Part shown: positions 50,029 through 60,354 of the stretch, one piece after another
Numbering within the stretch: the first letter of the stretch is position 1
Layout: every line of letters begins with the position of its first letter
Assembly: GCF_025370935.1 (NCBI RefSeq)
Contig: NC_133500.1
Span: forward strand, 10,350,496-10,414,495
DNA: 64,000 nucleotides
Source of the DNA: Choristoneura fumiferana
Taxonomy: Eukaryota; Arthropoda; Insecta; Lepidoptera; Tortricidae
Direction: 5' to 3'
Translations under genes and position numbers: made by a program
The notes under the pieces: generated by a model
What the model was told of the DNA's origin: nothing
Seen by the model: only the letters and a program-made list of their open reading frames with translations
The model's database searches: none

Positions 50029-50174
50029 TATGGACGTAGTTATGCGAAAATGTTCCAAACCTCAACAATTATTTTTTGATTTTGGATCTAGTTTCAGTAA
50101 CATCAAAAGCGAAATTAAAGAATAACATGACACATGACAATGCTTTGGAATATTTTCGCATAACTACGTCCATA
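50029..50174. mobile_element. Inverted-repeat element, TATGGACGTAGTTATGCG type
   Basis: TATGGACGTAGTTATGCGAA, AATGTTCCAAA at the left and TTTGGAATATTTTCGCAT, AACTACGTCCATA at the right form about 31-bp arms with one mismatch. It is 146 bp in all and non-coding. Confidence 0.85.
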
Positions 50175-50273
50175 GTGTTTTGTATAATAAACTTGAATAA
50201 TGAAGAATGATGAACTACAAACAGTGAGGTACACTTTTGGTCCATTTACACTTTTCATCAGGTGAGGATAGGG

Positions 50274-50515
50274 GTCAAATTCAAATTCAAATTAAAATCA
50301 TTTATTCAGTAAATAGGCCGCAATGGGCACTTTTACACGACATTTTTTAAACTACCAGCGCTTTCAGAAAGACCATCATTGCCAAGAAGAATGCGCCGCA
50401 AGAAACTTGGCAGTCATTTTTCAAAATTAAATAATTACAAATAAAATACTTGAAACTACAGTATAAATTTAAAGAAAAAATTACAAAAAAATAATAATAA
50501 TACAGGGATATATGG
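50274..50515 (-). mobile_element. Non-LTR 3' UTR (family J), longest copy
   Basis: TTCAAATTCAAATTAAAATC tail, ATTTATTCAGTAAATAGGCC, GCCAAGAAGAATGCGCCGCA, and about 90 bp more of upstream UTR than the other J copies, to ACAGGGATATATGG. Confidence 0.85.
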
Positions 50516-50821
50516 GGTCCCTTAGTAACAAAACTAACTATATCTACTAACACTAACTATATCTACGTTCAGTGAAAGTGTAGAATGCTTCCACCGTCAT
50601 ATAAAATAAAATAAAAAAAACACGTATCAGCTATGAGTAAAAAAAAAAACAACACATGGTACTGCTACTGTAGACGACAGGATAGCAACCTGTCACTATT
50701 GTACCGTTTTTGTCAAACTTAAAACCTAAAATTGCTAAAAGTGGCTCCGAAGCGGTAACGTTTCGTGTGCTCTGCCTCTCCATTTGGGAATACAGGCGTG
50801 ATGTTTGTGTGTGTGTGTGTT

Positions 50822-50880
50822 ACTGCTGGATACAGGTCGCCTCTCTCAATGAGAGTATTAGAGCCATAGTTCCCACCGGC
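50822..50880 (-). mobile_element. SINE-A fragment, diverged
   Basis: CTGCTGGATACAGGTCGCCT and GAGCCATAGTTCCCACC are the complement of the SINE-A 3' half. Confidence 0.55.
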
Positions 50881-51318
50881 ACTAACTTTCCGTGACTACC
50901 TAAACAGTACAACAAAAATATTTAACAAAACGAGACTTTGAATAATTACTCTATTATTTCTATAACAGAATGACCATAAACAAATAGTTTCGCTCGGAGT
51001 CGCCGTTGTCCGGGGGTAATAATCCATTAAACGTGGACATATTACTGCCTCCAAATTATTAGGGCGACCAAGGGTTAGGAGAAATAAAGGACATTTCATA
51101 AAACACATTAAAATGATGTATGTGTTCAAACTAAGAGTGAAAAATACCATTCTTTCGTTGGTGTTCGTGTTTTCACTGTGTGTGAGAGGTTTTTGTGTGT
51201 TTAAATGGGTCCCACTGACAAACAGCATTGTAGCTTGCCGAGTGAGCGAGTAGTGAGTGGGACCCTATTTATAATATTCGAAGTTTTTTTCGTTCCAATG
51301 TATATGTTTAAATATTTT

Positions 51319-51350
51319 CTCTCTTTGTCTCTCTCTCTCTCTCTCTCTAT
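51319..51350. repeat. (TC)n microsatellite
   Basis: CTCTCTTTGTCTCTCTCTCT and further CT units to 51348. Confidence 0.9.
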
Positions 51351-51449
51351 CAGAACGGTAAGCTTTTCCTACCCTTCTTTCATTTGAAATGAAACACAGA
51401 TTTTCTTTACAAAATGATTTCAGTATTGAAGTCAAATTATCTTATATAA

Positions 51450-51530
51450 AGTCAAAGTAGCTTATAACAAGCATTTAATATAAAATATGCTATAACATTA
51501 CTCAAGTTCTTATGAGACATATTTGAAAAC
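51450..51530 (-). mobile_element. Probable LINE end scrap
   Basis: AAAGTCAAAGTAGCTTATAA, CAAGCATTTAAT recalls the AAAGTCAAATATC..ATAACAAGCACTTATG end at 45053-45180, but poorly. Confidence 0.4.
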
Positions 51531-51874
51531 AAAAAAATACGATGACTCACGATTATAAGCCAGGAACGGTTCGACCAGTTTCAATTTTCTCGTAAGATGC
51601 TTTTCAAAGTTCGGATCAATTCTGACTTATAAACGTGAGATGAACATTTTTTTATGCTCGTTGTCCTTCTTTGTCTCTTAAAAGCAAAACGCATTGCTAC
51701 CCTAAACCCGCGCCATATTTGACTACGCGTGGACGCCGTTAGCGCCCGTGGTTAATGTTCTGTACGAATCGTCGCCTGCGCATCCGGGCATTAGGAAGGT
51801 GAGAGGTTCGAAAAAAGGGCTCCGTGAATGTCCTATTAAAATGAAGTTATTTCCTATCATTATTATTATTATGA

Positions 51875-52082
51875 TTAATAATGATAAATCCATTTATTTC
51901 GGGCAACAAGGCCCATACAATAAATACCTTACAGAGTAACATACATATTATAATCAATAATATTTAAAACCAGTTAGGTTATTATTGGTTGCAGAAGTTA
52001 GAATTATTAGTGTCCAAGGATATCCAGATACGCGACTTACATTTACCAAAGAAATAAAAAAAAAACTGAAAGTATTTATTAG
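51875..52082 (-). mobile_element. Probable LINE 3' UTR
   Basis: The minus strand ends in AAATAAATGGATTTATCATT; the left part TTATTTCGGGCAACAAGGCC is typical of antisense LINE ends. It runs into the hairpin repeat below. Confidence 0.5.
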
Positions 52083-52239
52083 CACAATGTTTTAGACTAT
52101 TGCGGTCATTACTAATTTTATGATATAAATTTGGGTTTTGTTTCGCGTACCTGCAACATGGCGCATGCAACTGTGCCGAAATATTGAGCTTCTCTAAAAT
52201 CAAGGTACGCGGAACAAAACCCGAATATAAATCATAAAA
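52083..52239. mobile_element. Hairpin-forming repeat, uninterrupted copy
   Basis: TTTTATGATATAAATTTGGG, TTTTGTTTCGCGTACCTG (52116-52153) is complementary to CAAGGTACGCGGAACAAAAC, CCGAATATAAATCATAAAA (52200-52239). The loop has CATGGCGCATGCAACTGTGC. The counterpart at 39105-39575 carries a SINE-A insertion. Confidence 0.75.
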
Positions 52240-52251
52240 TATTTATAAGCA

Positions 52252-52472
52252 TACCGTAAACTGCTTCAACTTTGCCCTCTGGCCCCAACGTTGCCTGATT
52301 CGATTTAGAGTCAATAACTAGCACCCTTCTAGGTTTTTAAACTTTTATCCCCCCGTAATAATAATTCCCGTGTATATAAAAGTTTAAAACCTATAAGAGT
52401 GCTAAGTTACCGACTATAAATCGAATAAGGCAATGTTGGGGCCAGAGGGCAAAGTTGAAGCAGTTTACGGTA
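52252..52472. mobile_element. Inverted-repeat element, TACCGTAAACTGC type
   Basis: About 95-bp arms: TACCGTAAACTGCTTCAACT, TTGCCCTCTGGCCCCAACGT, ACCCTTCTAGGTTTTTAAAC on the left; the mirror on the right ends AAGTTGAAGCAGTTTACGGT, A. The loop is only about 25 bp, so the element is nearly a perfect palindrome. TA is present at both ends. Confidence 0.9.
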
Positions 52473-52604
52473 TTTAATCAAACTAATCCAACCCTCTTTT
52501 GAAATATTCCGGGTTAATTTAAAAACATCTTGTAGAATTTGACGTATTTAAAAAGAAGTCATTTCAACAAGTCATCATCCTATCAATCTCATCAATCGTT
52601 ATTT

Positions 52605-52740
52605 TTCTTCGCCGAAAGGCTCATGGTAAATTTTAACTGTAATTTCGTACATAAGTCGTACGTAAAAAACCGCGAGTTGTGAGAGGGTTCGATGATCTTC
52701 TGCTTCAGAAGCCATAAAGACAAACCACTAAGATACCAAA
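52605..52740 (-). mobile_element. SINE-A head remnant, very diverged
   Basis: AGGCTCATGGTAAATTTTAA, GAGAGGGTTCGATGATCTTC, GACAAACCACTAAGATACC recall the complement of the SINE-A head and body. The frame 52728-52940 is unrelated. Confidence 0.45.
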
Positions 52741-53667
52741 GCTTTATTTAAGACAAGTAAAAGACGTGAAATATTTTGACAATACAATCTTGGCATACCA
52801 TTTTGGAGCTCGTGCACAAAACGCATCATTGCTGGGATATTTTGGACGATGTATTTTTGGCTTCGCTCCACTTTCTTACGTAATTGGGACGCATCTTTGA
52901 TAGGAACGAACTCACCGACGAAACCAACCAATTTTTGCATTAGTTGATTCGAAAATCAACCTGTTTTTCCACCAGCTTGATTCCATGGATATTTGAAAAA
53001 AGCAGTCTTAAGCATTTCTAAAAATAAGAAAGAAAGGAATAATTTATTCGCGACAACGTACAAAACAATAAAAAGAAAGAAAATAATAGAATAATTAAAA
53101 GAAGGTGAAGAAAATAAAAATTATTAATATATTAATAATTAAAAGAAAATTATTAAGTTTATTGTCAATAAAATTGATCCAGCTACTAAAGTAGCCCACA
53201 AGAATGCCTAAACTACAAAACCTTAATTTACTGACCAAATCTCGTTTTTAAAAGCTTTTATTACTTTTTTTTTAAGTATAATTTTCTGACGCGAACGAGG
53301 TTGACCAAAGTAAGGTCACTTGTTGAACTGGAGCGTCTTGTAGATGACGTACGGTGGAGGTTTGCAGGAATTTACAAGTCCTTTTCTGAATTTTACATGC
53401 ATTAATACTTTAAACAGTAATACAAAAATATTTCGTGCGTCCGATGCAGTTGACGGTATAAGATGATTGATTGGTGGGGTCGCTGCTGTCATTTAAAAGT
53501 CATTCGCGTGGTGAGCGTGTGTGAGTGCTGCACACATACGCTAGGCGTCAACATCACTTATTTGTGACAATATGTCTCTTAGTCAAAAGGCAGCCAAATT
53601 AGCAGCCTAAAGACATGGACCAGATCATCAATTGCAAAATTCACCAAATGTGCTTCTACTGAGCCTG
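52741..53667. other. No gene seen
   Basis: LINE tail scrap AATAAGAAAGAAAGGAATAA, TTTATTCGCGACAACG at about 53026-53060. Otherwise AT-rich unique DNA. The minus frame 52728-52940 (70 codons) has no motif I can name. Confidence 0.4.
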
Positions 53668-53753
53668 CATGGAAACTACAAGCCAAGCCATCTCAATCTG
53701 AGAAGAGGACTGTGCCCAGCAGTGGGACGTATAAAAGCCCAAGATGACGATGA
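53668..53753 (+). mobile_element. SINE-A 3' fragment, diverged
   Basis: TGGAAACTACAAGCCAAGCC, TGTGCCCAGCAGTGGGACG and a GATGACGATGA tail. Confidence 0.7.
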
Positions 53754-54171
53754 ATGTTTGTAAAGAAAGCGGTTGCAGACATTTGTCATCAAGTAGAACT
53801 ATCGACTACTTAATCGGTGAAGATTCTCCCCTTCCGAAGATGAGAAGCAAAGAGACTATGACCAAGATCTTCAAGCTTAAAGTCTGACCACAAGGAAAGA
53901 CCGACTAAAATCCCCGACGAAAACCGCCATCTCTACGCAGTCATCTAACGATGCAGATAGACATCTTGTTATTATGCCGTATTAATGGATAGACGGATTA
54001 AGACACGGAAGTTTTTATAAGACTGTCTGATGATTAATCTTTCTTTTTATAGCTGCTTCTCGGTTCTCGTGTTTTATGGGGCTGCGATGAGATTCCTGAT
54101 ATTATTACCAATCTTTGACGAAGCATATGCTTGATTATATGTTTTTGAATAGAGTTACAGTTTCATTATGT
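53754..54171. other. No gene seen
   Basis: No recognised repeat or frame. Confidence 0.4.
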
Positions 54172-54325
54172 CATCAGCCTAAAATAGTCCACTGCTGGAC
54201 ATAGTCCCCCCTAATGAGCGCCATTGCGCCCTGTCTTCGGTTCAACGCATCCAGCTTCTACCAGCAGTCTTTCAGGCCGGATGGCGTCCTACTCTACGTT
54301 TGCTGAGATGCGATCTCCACATAAG
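54172..54325 (-). mobile_element. RTE-like remnant
   Basis: The plus strand ATCAGCCTAAAATAGTCCAC, TGCTGGACATAGTCCCCCCT, AACGCATCCAGCTTCTACCA, GGATGGCGTCCTACTCTACG is the complement of the RTE C-terminal module. The plus frame 54224-54496 is a shadow. Confidence 0.65.
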
Positions 54326-54846
54326 AAATCATGTATTTCTTCGGTTGTCGTTGTCGGTTCTTTATATCCATATACATGGCCTGGAAATCTGATTCTCTGG
54401 GTTGTCCAAGTAAACTACGTGACTGCTAATGTGAAGCAGAATAGTCTTTTATTCAAAATCAAACAAGTGTTCCAGAAATTCACAGAAACATTTTAAAAAT
54501 TTCAATTAAGTTGACCAGATTTTGCAAAGTATTGCACACACTAATAAATAATTAGGCATCTAGACCGCGATATATTGTTTAATGAGCTTCCCGATATTTC
54601 GACGAATCTCCCAGCGTTAAAATTACGTGAATATTAATGTTTGAAGAATTAAGGCAATGGGGATCCCCAAAAGCACTAGAGGAAATGAAATACGTCTTAA
54701 CAGCTGATCGTTTACTCCAAGACAAAAGCATAAATCGATCCACAACTACCTTAATATTAAAATCATAAACAGGGTAAATCTACCTTCAATATTTGTCCAT
54801 CACAATGTTGTATAGACCGCGCTCTGTCTACCCTTATTATAGCAAC

Positions 54847-54944
54847 AGAGCTACTACGAAACTCGAAACTCGAATTTCGTGTCGTGCGGTCCCTCTGACA
54901 CTTATACTATTTTATACGAGAGCGAGTTTCGTAGTAGCCCTGCA
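54847..54944. mobile_element. Palindromic element E, copy 9, internally deleted
   Basis: AGAGCTACTACGAAACTCG, GTGTCGTGCGGTCCCTCTGA on the left; on the right ATACGAGAGCGAG is joined directly to TTTCGTAGTAGCCCTGC, so about 30 bp of the right arm is missing. Confidence 0.8.
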
Positions 54945-56285
54945 GGTCGGCTGCATGTACTCCACCATTGGATATGTCTAACTGCCATTGGTGATGTAAC
55001 TAACTGTGGATCAATAAAAATTGTTATTGTTATTGAAAAGAATGCTGTCGGTAAATTAAAACTTTAATTGCAAAACTTAGGGATTAGGATTACGAATTTA
55101 ATAATGGATGACGAAAAAACACAAAATTGGTATTTACTGATTAAAAGTAATCGGACAGGGTCATTAAAGGATTATTTTTTATTTCATAATTTATCATCTG
55201 TTGGTTCTCTTATGTTTATTTGAAATTGACACTGAGTCAGCGGCTCTGCTCAAAAATAGCGTTGCACATAATGACGTGGATTCGCAAACAATTTCATAGA
55301 ACATGCGTTATGTGCCAGGCCGTTTGGCACCGATATTAATGACGTCGTAATTCACAAACAAATTGGGTTTACTGAACTTTAAATCGACCTATTTCTGGAT
55401 TGCCCTAGTTTTTCCTCGGTTTTTATCCACCTTTACCTACATAAGTTGGGTATGATCCGTTTGATTTGGGGTTTGAATTTTGGCCATAATTTTTTGATAA
55501 TTGTGTCAACCTAAACTTTATAGAAATTTTCACTAGGTACTAAAGTAAATGCCTTTTGTATTTGTGCTCTTATAATATTAAAGAGGCATGTGTGTTGTAG
55601 TGTGACGTATATATTAATTAGCCCAGATGATGATGATTACAATGATAGTAATCAAAAGTATACTGTTTTTCGACTGCTGCAGTGAAAATATAGAGGTAAA
55701 AATCAAATTCAATAATTATATAGACTTGAGTTGACTGCACCGCATTTTGGCGGTCTTTGGGAAACTAGCATTAAATCATGAAAGCATTGCTTAAAACTAT
55801 TATAGCCTTAGAAAAAGATCCAAAGACTTCCAAAGGAGTAGGGAGATACCTATAAGTACAATATTTGTGCATTATATTGTGTACTTCTATGATTTTTTAC
55901 TGATATAGACCAACCTATCATACCAACCGATTCTTACCGATTCCTTAGCGTTTTTTTTGTTTAATGCCTGCGTAGTTTTGTGATAATATTTAAATTACAT
56001 CGGAAAATCATTAAAACCAAACATCGATCCTAACTATAGATCTGTTATCTATAAATCTATTTAACAGCCATTAACGAAGAAAAACGGCCGGTAATTGCCC
56101 AATAGTCGTATAATTGATATAAAACCCATAATTTTATACGTTTTGTCCAATTTGACCCCATAAAGAGGTCAAGCTCAGTAGGTCGTGACGACATGTGCGG
56201 GCAAACAGTAACCAGAGACAAAAAATGAAAGGGACACTTTTTTTGGAGATATATTTGGATACTCTACGACAAAAAAATATAATTT
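54945..56285. other. No gene seen; SINE-A scrap at about 55596-55638
   Basis: TAGTGTGACGTATATATTAA, GCCCAGATGATGATGATTA is a weak SINE-A end. The rest is AT-rich unique DNA. Confidence 0.4.
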
Positions 56286-57010
56286 ATTAAATCAGACGCT
56301 ACTTTGCGGAGGTCCATATGAGTGAACTAAACACTAATATTTAACATCTCATCTAAGTCTAACATCTGGTAGCATGCTGAGCGGTTGTGTTACTCTGAGA
56401 ATGAACTCTGGTTGAGTTCGAAACGCGTCAGTGTGGAGTAATGGTGGTGATTGTTGGGTTTGTGTGATTTGTGTCTGATTGTACAGAGAGATTGTGTGGA
56501 GGTAGAGGAGCTATATGAACATACATTTGTTACATATACGGTATCGAAAATACAAACTGAGACATGGATGCACAGAAAAACCAGAAAAAGAGACCAGCGC
56601 TGGGAATCGAACCCAGGTCCTCAGCAATCCGTGCTGCGTGCCCCCCTACACCACCGCTGGACAGGAATCTAGACACGAATTTTTCCTATGAATACATATC
56701 TCAGGTTGCTTATTTCTACTACGCTACTTATGAAGCAGCACTAGCAACATCTATGTTCCGCTCTCATCGAGAGACGTCACACTCTTTCGGAACCAACCGC
56801 TCACCCAGACACCTGACCTGGACCTGGGTTCGATTCCCAGCGCTGGTCTCTTTTTCTGGTTTTTCTGTGCATCCATGTCTCAGTTTGTATTTTCGATATG
56901 GTTTCACGGGATACCCGTAAAAGTAACAAATTTGGAGTTGAAACAAAAAATACAAAAAGACTCCAAAAAACCAATCATAACATATACGGTAGCTATCATA
57001 AGGTCTTGAG
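56286..57010 (+). mobile_element. Family I repeat split by a fold-back SINE-B
   Basis: AATCAGACGCTACTTTGCGG, GAGAATGAACTCTGGTTGAG, TTCGAAACGCGTCAGTGTGG, TTTGTGTGATTTGTGTCTG to ACATATACGGTA, resuming after the SINE with GTAGCTATCATAAGGTC. The minus-strand copy at 60355-60620 has the same body. Confidence 0.7.
56544..56979 (+). mobile_element. Fold-back SINE-B copy 3
   Basis: Left arm in minus orientation from TCGAAAATACAAACTGAGAC through B box complement GGAATCGAACC and a shortened A-box region (CCCCCCTACACCACCGC). Then comes the conserved spacer (GACACGAATTTTTCCTATGA, CATATCTCAGGTTGC, CTACGCTACTTATGAAGCAG) plus about 90 bp more. The right arm in plus orientation, from ACCTGGGTTCGATTCCCAG, runs to the ACAAAAAGACTCC tail. 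ACATATACGGTA at 56532-56543 and 56980-56991 is an exact 12-bp duplication. It is the longest of the three fold-back copies. The frames 56451-56672 and 56564-56920 are by-products. Confidence 0.9.
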
Positions 57011-57163
57011 CAGTGAATGTTTTTAATTCAAAGTATTTCAGTCAATAATGAGACTTGAGTGGAAAATATTTATTGGAAACGCGTTCGTTTACCACATGTT
57101 TGAAGAAGTTTAAATATTTATTTGGAATTTTAAGCGAGTTCGCTATATTGTTTGTATGTAAAT

Positions 57164-57297
57164 GGACGTTGTTTTGCAATAATGTGTTAATTCTGATTAG
57201 TTCTGCAATACAATGTCAACCATTAGAAAAAAAAATAGCAATTAACATTGTATTGCAAAATGACAGTCAGTTGACTCAGTATTGCAAAACAACGTCC
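57164..57297. mobile_element. Small inverted-repeat element
   Basis: GGACGTTGTTTTGCAATA and TATTGCAAAACAACGTCC are exact complements. Inside, TGCAATACAATGTCAA and TTAACATTGTATTGCA form a second mirrored pair. The open frame 57055-57387 (110 codons) is created by this palindrome and is not a gene. Confidence 0.85.
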
Positions 57298-57999
57298 GTA
57301 ATCCGTATATGTAAATCAATATATTGCATGAAAAACAGATGTACAAAGCCAAATGGGATTAATGTGAATTTCTTTGTGAAATTATAGGTAAATCATTAAA
57401 AACTAAGGTTTTACTGTAACTTAAAACTACTTTTACTAATTTATGGTTAAGATTTCATTATCATAATCATTTATTGTCATAACTGTGTACTATCGCTGTG
57501 TAACTGTGTATTGTATTTCGATATTAATAGACGTCAATATACCAAATTAAACTGTTTATGAATAGATTGTTTTTGCTATTTAAATTAGATCTTACAAAAG
57601 TCATTACATTATTGATACTTGTAACCTTTGCTTTTTATCATGATTGACTTATAAACATTATTTTCACCTTGTAAAAATAACATTTTTTTGTTCATTTTTA
57701 AAGCACTTAATCGTAAAAAAACAAGCAGGCAAGCGCAAGTTTTAAATTACCCCCTAGGGCAATTTTGCTTCATCTCTGATCTCATTACGTATAAGGTTAC
57801 AGCTTTTTTATTATATTTATTACACTTTAACGATACATTTATAGCAGTTTTAACAAGGATTCAAACCCGATACAAAGTTCCAACAGCAACATTCCAAAGG
57901 AAAACACAAGTGCAAAACACGCACACAAGTAAAACATTCCTTTGCTTGTTGCACTTTTGATGAATCACTATCAAATCTAATATTGTAGTGATATTGATA
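57298..57999. other. No gene seen
   Basis: The plus frame 57688-57960 (90 codons) has no recognised motif and AT-biased composition. Confidence 0.4.
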
Positions 58000-58215
58000 A
58001 GTGACCACCAGTTTTTGCTTTTTTTTTACATAAACTTACCGTGATTGTCCCTTATCTCACCTGATGTTAAGTGCAGATGAGGCTAAAGATGTCGCCGGTT
58101 CAGTAACAGCTTATTCACTCTAGCCTTGAAGAGCCCTAGATTGTATTTATCCGGAAATACAAACGACGACATACGGCAGTTTTACGATGGCATAGGTTTC
58201 TACTTGGGCTATGGA
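58000..58215 (-). pseudogene. Non-LTR reverse transcriptase C terminus and 3' UTR
   Basis: Minus strand: LPSSFVFPDKY-like, then NLGLFKARVNKLLLN, the Jockey/CR1 end (..P..Y.L..FK.RVN..L). The CATCAGGTGAGATAAGGGAC motif and a poly-A region (complement of TTTTTTTT at 58019) follow. 5' truncated. Confidence 0.65.
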
Positions 58216-58669
58216 TGTTCTGTGTACCTATTACTAGTACATATGTAAAGTAATAATATCGACAATAACACCAATGAGGTATTCTTTGACAGTCAGTGTA
58301 TTTACTTTCTATATACCTATAGGTACGTTTTTTCGTTGCCCATTTTATTACAACATTGCCTTAGTTTGAGATATTTTTAATTAGTGTAAATTGATAGGAA
58401 AGTTCGTTACCGTCATAGTTTAATAATATTTTATTTTGTCTGTTTCAGGTAATGTCCGACAGGTCACCTCTAATGTGGACACCCTGTCTTTATTAAACAA
58501 CGTTCGTCACACTTCAGTTTCGAGGAGTGGTCACCCTAAATGAACGGTATTATTTCGATGGTGAGTCCCATTGCGTAAGAGAGGGGTTACGGCTCCAATG
58601 TTAGTCATAGGGGAACCCCCTTATTGGTCTTAGTAAGATTGAAAAGAGGGAAATTGAGGACCTAGTGCC
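58216..58669. other. No gene seen
   Basis: A TTTCAGGTAATG at about 58444 resembles a splice acceptor, but no convincing frame follows. Slightly GC-richer from 58450. Confidence 0.35.
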
Positions 58670-58938
58670 TGAGCCCAATAAACTAAGCGTCCAGACTCCG
58701 GTGGCTTGGACACGTGGAAAGGCTGAGAGAGGGTCGATCCATGAAGAGAGCGTACTTAGGACGACCGAGTGGGCGTAGACCGGTTGGTCGTCTCAAGCAC
58801 CGCTGAAGGGATGAGGTCCAGAGACCTTTCGGATCTCGGGATCGAAGGCTGGCTAGAGCTCACTCAAGATTGTAAAGCGTGCCGTAGTCTGGTATTGGAA
58901 CTCAAGACTTACGAGTATTTCGGGTCACTGCGCCCGTA
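58670..58938 (+). mobile_element. Non-LTR C-terminal remnant (same family as 3962-4232)
   Basis: GGACACGTGGAAAGGCTGAG, AGAGCGTACTTAGGACGACC, GAGTGGGCGTAGACCGGTTG, GGGATGAGGTCCAGAGACC. Frames give KRAYLGRPSGRRPVGRL, then breaks, and a TCGGGTCACTGCGCCC end. Confidence 0.75.
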
Positions 58939-59058
58939 TAGTGAATAGTATTAAGTACTTAAGTGGTTTTTTTTTTAAACATAGAAGGGGAGGGGGTCGG
59001 AAAGTAGCTAAAAATAGGTAATAAATGAACCTAGGAAACTCTAAACTTTACAGGGAGC

Positions 59059-59107
59059 AAATGAAATGAAATGAAATGAAATGAAATGAAATGAAATGAA
59101 ATGAAAT
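59059..59107 (+). repeat. (AAATG)n microsatellite
   Basis: About nine to ten AATGA units, followed by ATATTTTATTTGTTAATAG. It may be the simple-repeat tail of a minus-strand LINE whose 3' UTR lies at about 59108-59210. Confidence 0.9.
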
Positions 59108-59209
59108 ATTTTATTTGTTAATAGTGGGTTTCAATCAAGGTCTTAGAGTATTAAACAATATCGCGGTATTAAACTAGGACCTACAGAAACAGTTCGTAAA
59201 TTAAAAAAA

Positions 59210-59529
59210 CTCAATCAAATCGTTAAAACAAATCGGCAACTTCAATACTAATAAAGATAAACGTTTACAGATATAAACATACAAATAGCGCTATCACACA
59301 AAAAATAACGAAACATGTGTAAGCTATGCCAGTTACCTCATTTCACTGATAACAACGCCCTTTGAACCGAATAAACAGGCTTGCAGGGCGCCTGATGGTG
59401 AGCCATAATGCATGTTAATATTTACTCGACTACGGCAAAGCCAAAAGGAAGAAATGTAATTATAGTCTATTTTATGTTTGTATTTACGTATGTTCCATCG
59501 TAGCATCTAGACTACTCATCCGATTTTTT
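59210..59529. other. No gene seen
   Basis: No supported frame or recognised repeat. Confidence 0.4.
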
Positions 59530-59648
59530 TGCCCCACTGCTGAGCAAAGGTCTCCCCTCGATACCACTGCTCTCTGTCCACCATATAAAGGCCAGTCGTT
59601 CAAGAAGTAGTCCAATTCATCCCGCCATCGCTGTCTAGGTCTGCCAGC
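59530..59648 (-). pseudogene. RTE-like reverse transcriptase C terminus
   Basis: Minus strand GRPRQRWRDELDYFLNDWPL, then a frameshift before a GETFAQQW-like end. It is the same family as 13689-13841. The terminal CAA tail is not evident. Confidence 0.75.
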
Positions 59649-59739
59649 TCATCACTCACTAGAAACCATTTGAAGTTGAAAGAAAGAAAGATAGAAAAAC
59701 GAAAAATATTTTATCTATAGTCCCAAAATATCACCACCA

Positions 59740-59805
59740 AGCAAAAATAGTACATTGTGTCTTAAGGACGGTAAATAAGGAATTACGACCGAGAGTCTTG
59801 TATAA
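59740..59805 (+). repeat. Shared 70-bp segment (pairs with 41800-41870)
   Basis: ATAGTACATTGTGTCTTAAG, GACGGTAAATAAGGAATTAC, GACCGAGAGTCTTGTATAA. Confidence 0.7.
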
Positions 59806-59902
59806 TTAGTGATCGAACTCGGTTAAAACATGGAATTACATTTCCACCTACACCACCAGTAACCAGTAACCGAGTAAAATACCTCCCGTTTCCTCCCTCC
59901 AA

Positions 59903-60081
59903 TTTATCACCAGCTTTACAGTGAAGGAAAACATCGTGAGAACATCAGTAGAATCCTGCGATGCACAATTTTGTATGTGAAGTTCGGAATTGGCATTGGT
60001 TTCGCCTGGGAACTACAGTCAAAGCCCTCTTTTTCTAAGAGGAAGTCTATGCCCAGCAGTGGGACGTATCGTGGGATGATA
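59903..60081 (+). mobile_element. SINE-A, 5'-truncated
   Basis: TATCACCAGCTTTACAGTGA, AGGAAAACATCGTGAGAACA, GCCTGGGAACTACAGTCAAA, TGCCCAGCAGTGGGACGTAT, CGTGGGATGATAAA. Confidence 0.8.
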
Positions 60082-60354
60082 AAACGTAGATGTGTTTTGT
60101 CGATGTATTGCATTAACAGCTAGCATGCTCGTATTTCCGTCTAATATTGTATGAATTGTATGATCTTTCACGACTGTATGTGCGTCATTGCTTCATCGTT
60201 ACATTAGGAACAAGGGAGTCGCGATCGATGCCGACATGTGGTGCGGTAACATTACACGGAGTTGCGCAAGCGCACGCTTTTGGACGCGTTTCCATACAAA
60301 ATAGTATTTTATTACTTTCTTTAAGTTTTTTATCACTAGAATATGAAGAAAGAA
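60082..60354. other. No gene seen
   Basis: The plus frame 60147-60410 runs into family I and has no motif. Confidence 0.4.

Noticed and set aside
50896..51228. 110-codon minus-strand frame
   Set aside because: No domain, no initiation or splice context, AT-driven composition; a plausible chance frame.
57055..57387. 110-codon plus-strand frame
   Set aside because: Its central half is the inverted-repeat element at 57164-57297.
58440..58460. Splice acceptor and exon after TTTCAG
   Set aside because: No open frame with coding character follows and there is no matching donor.
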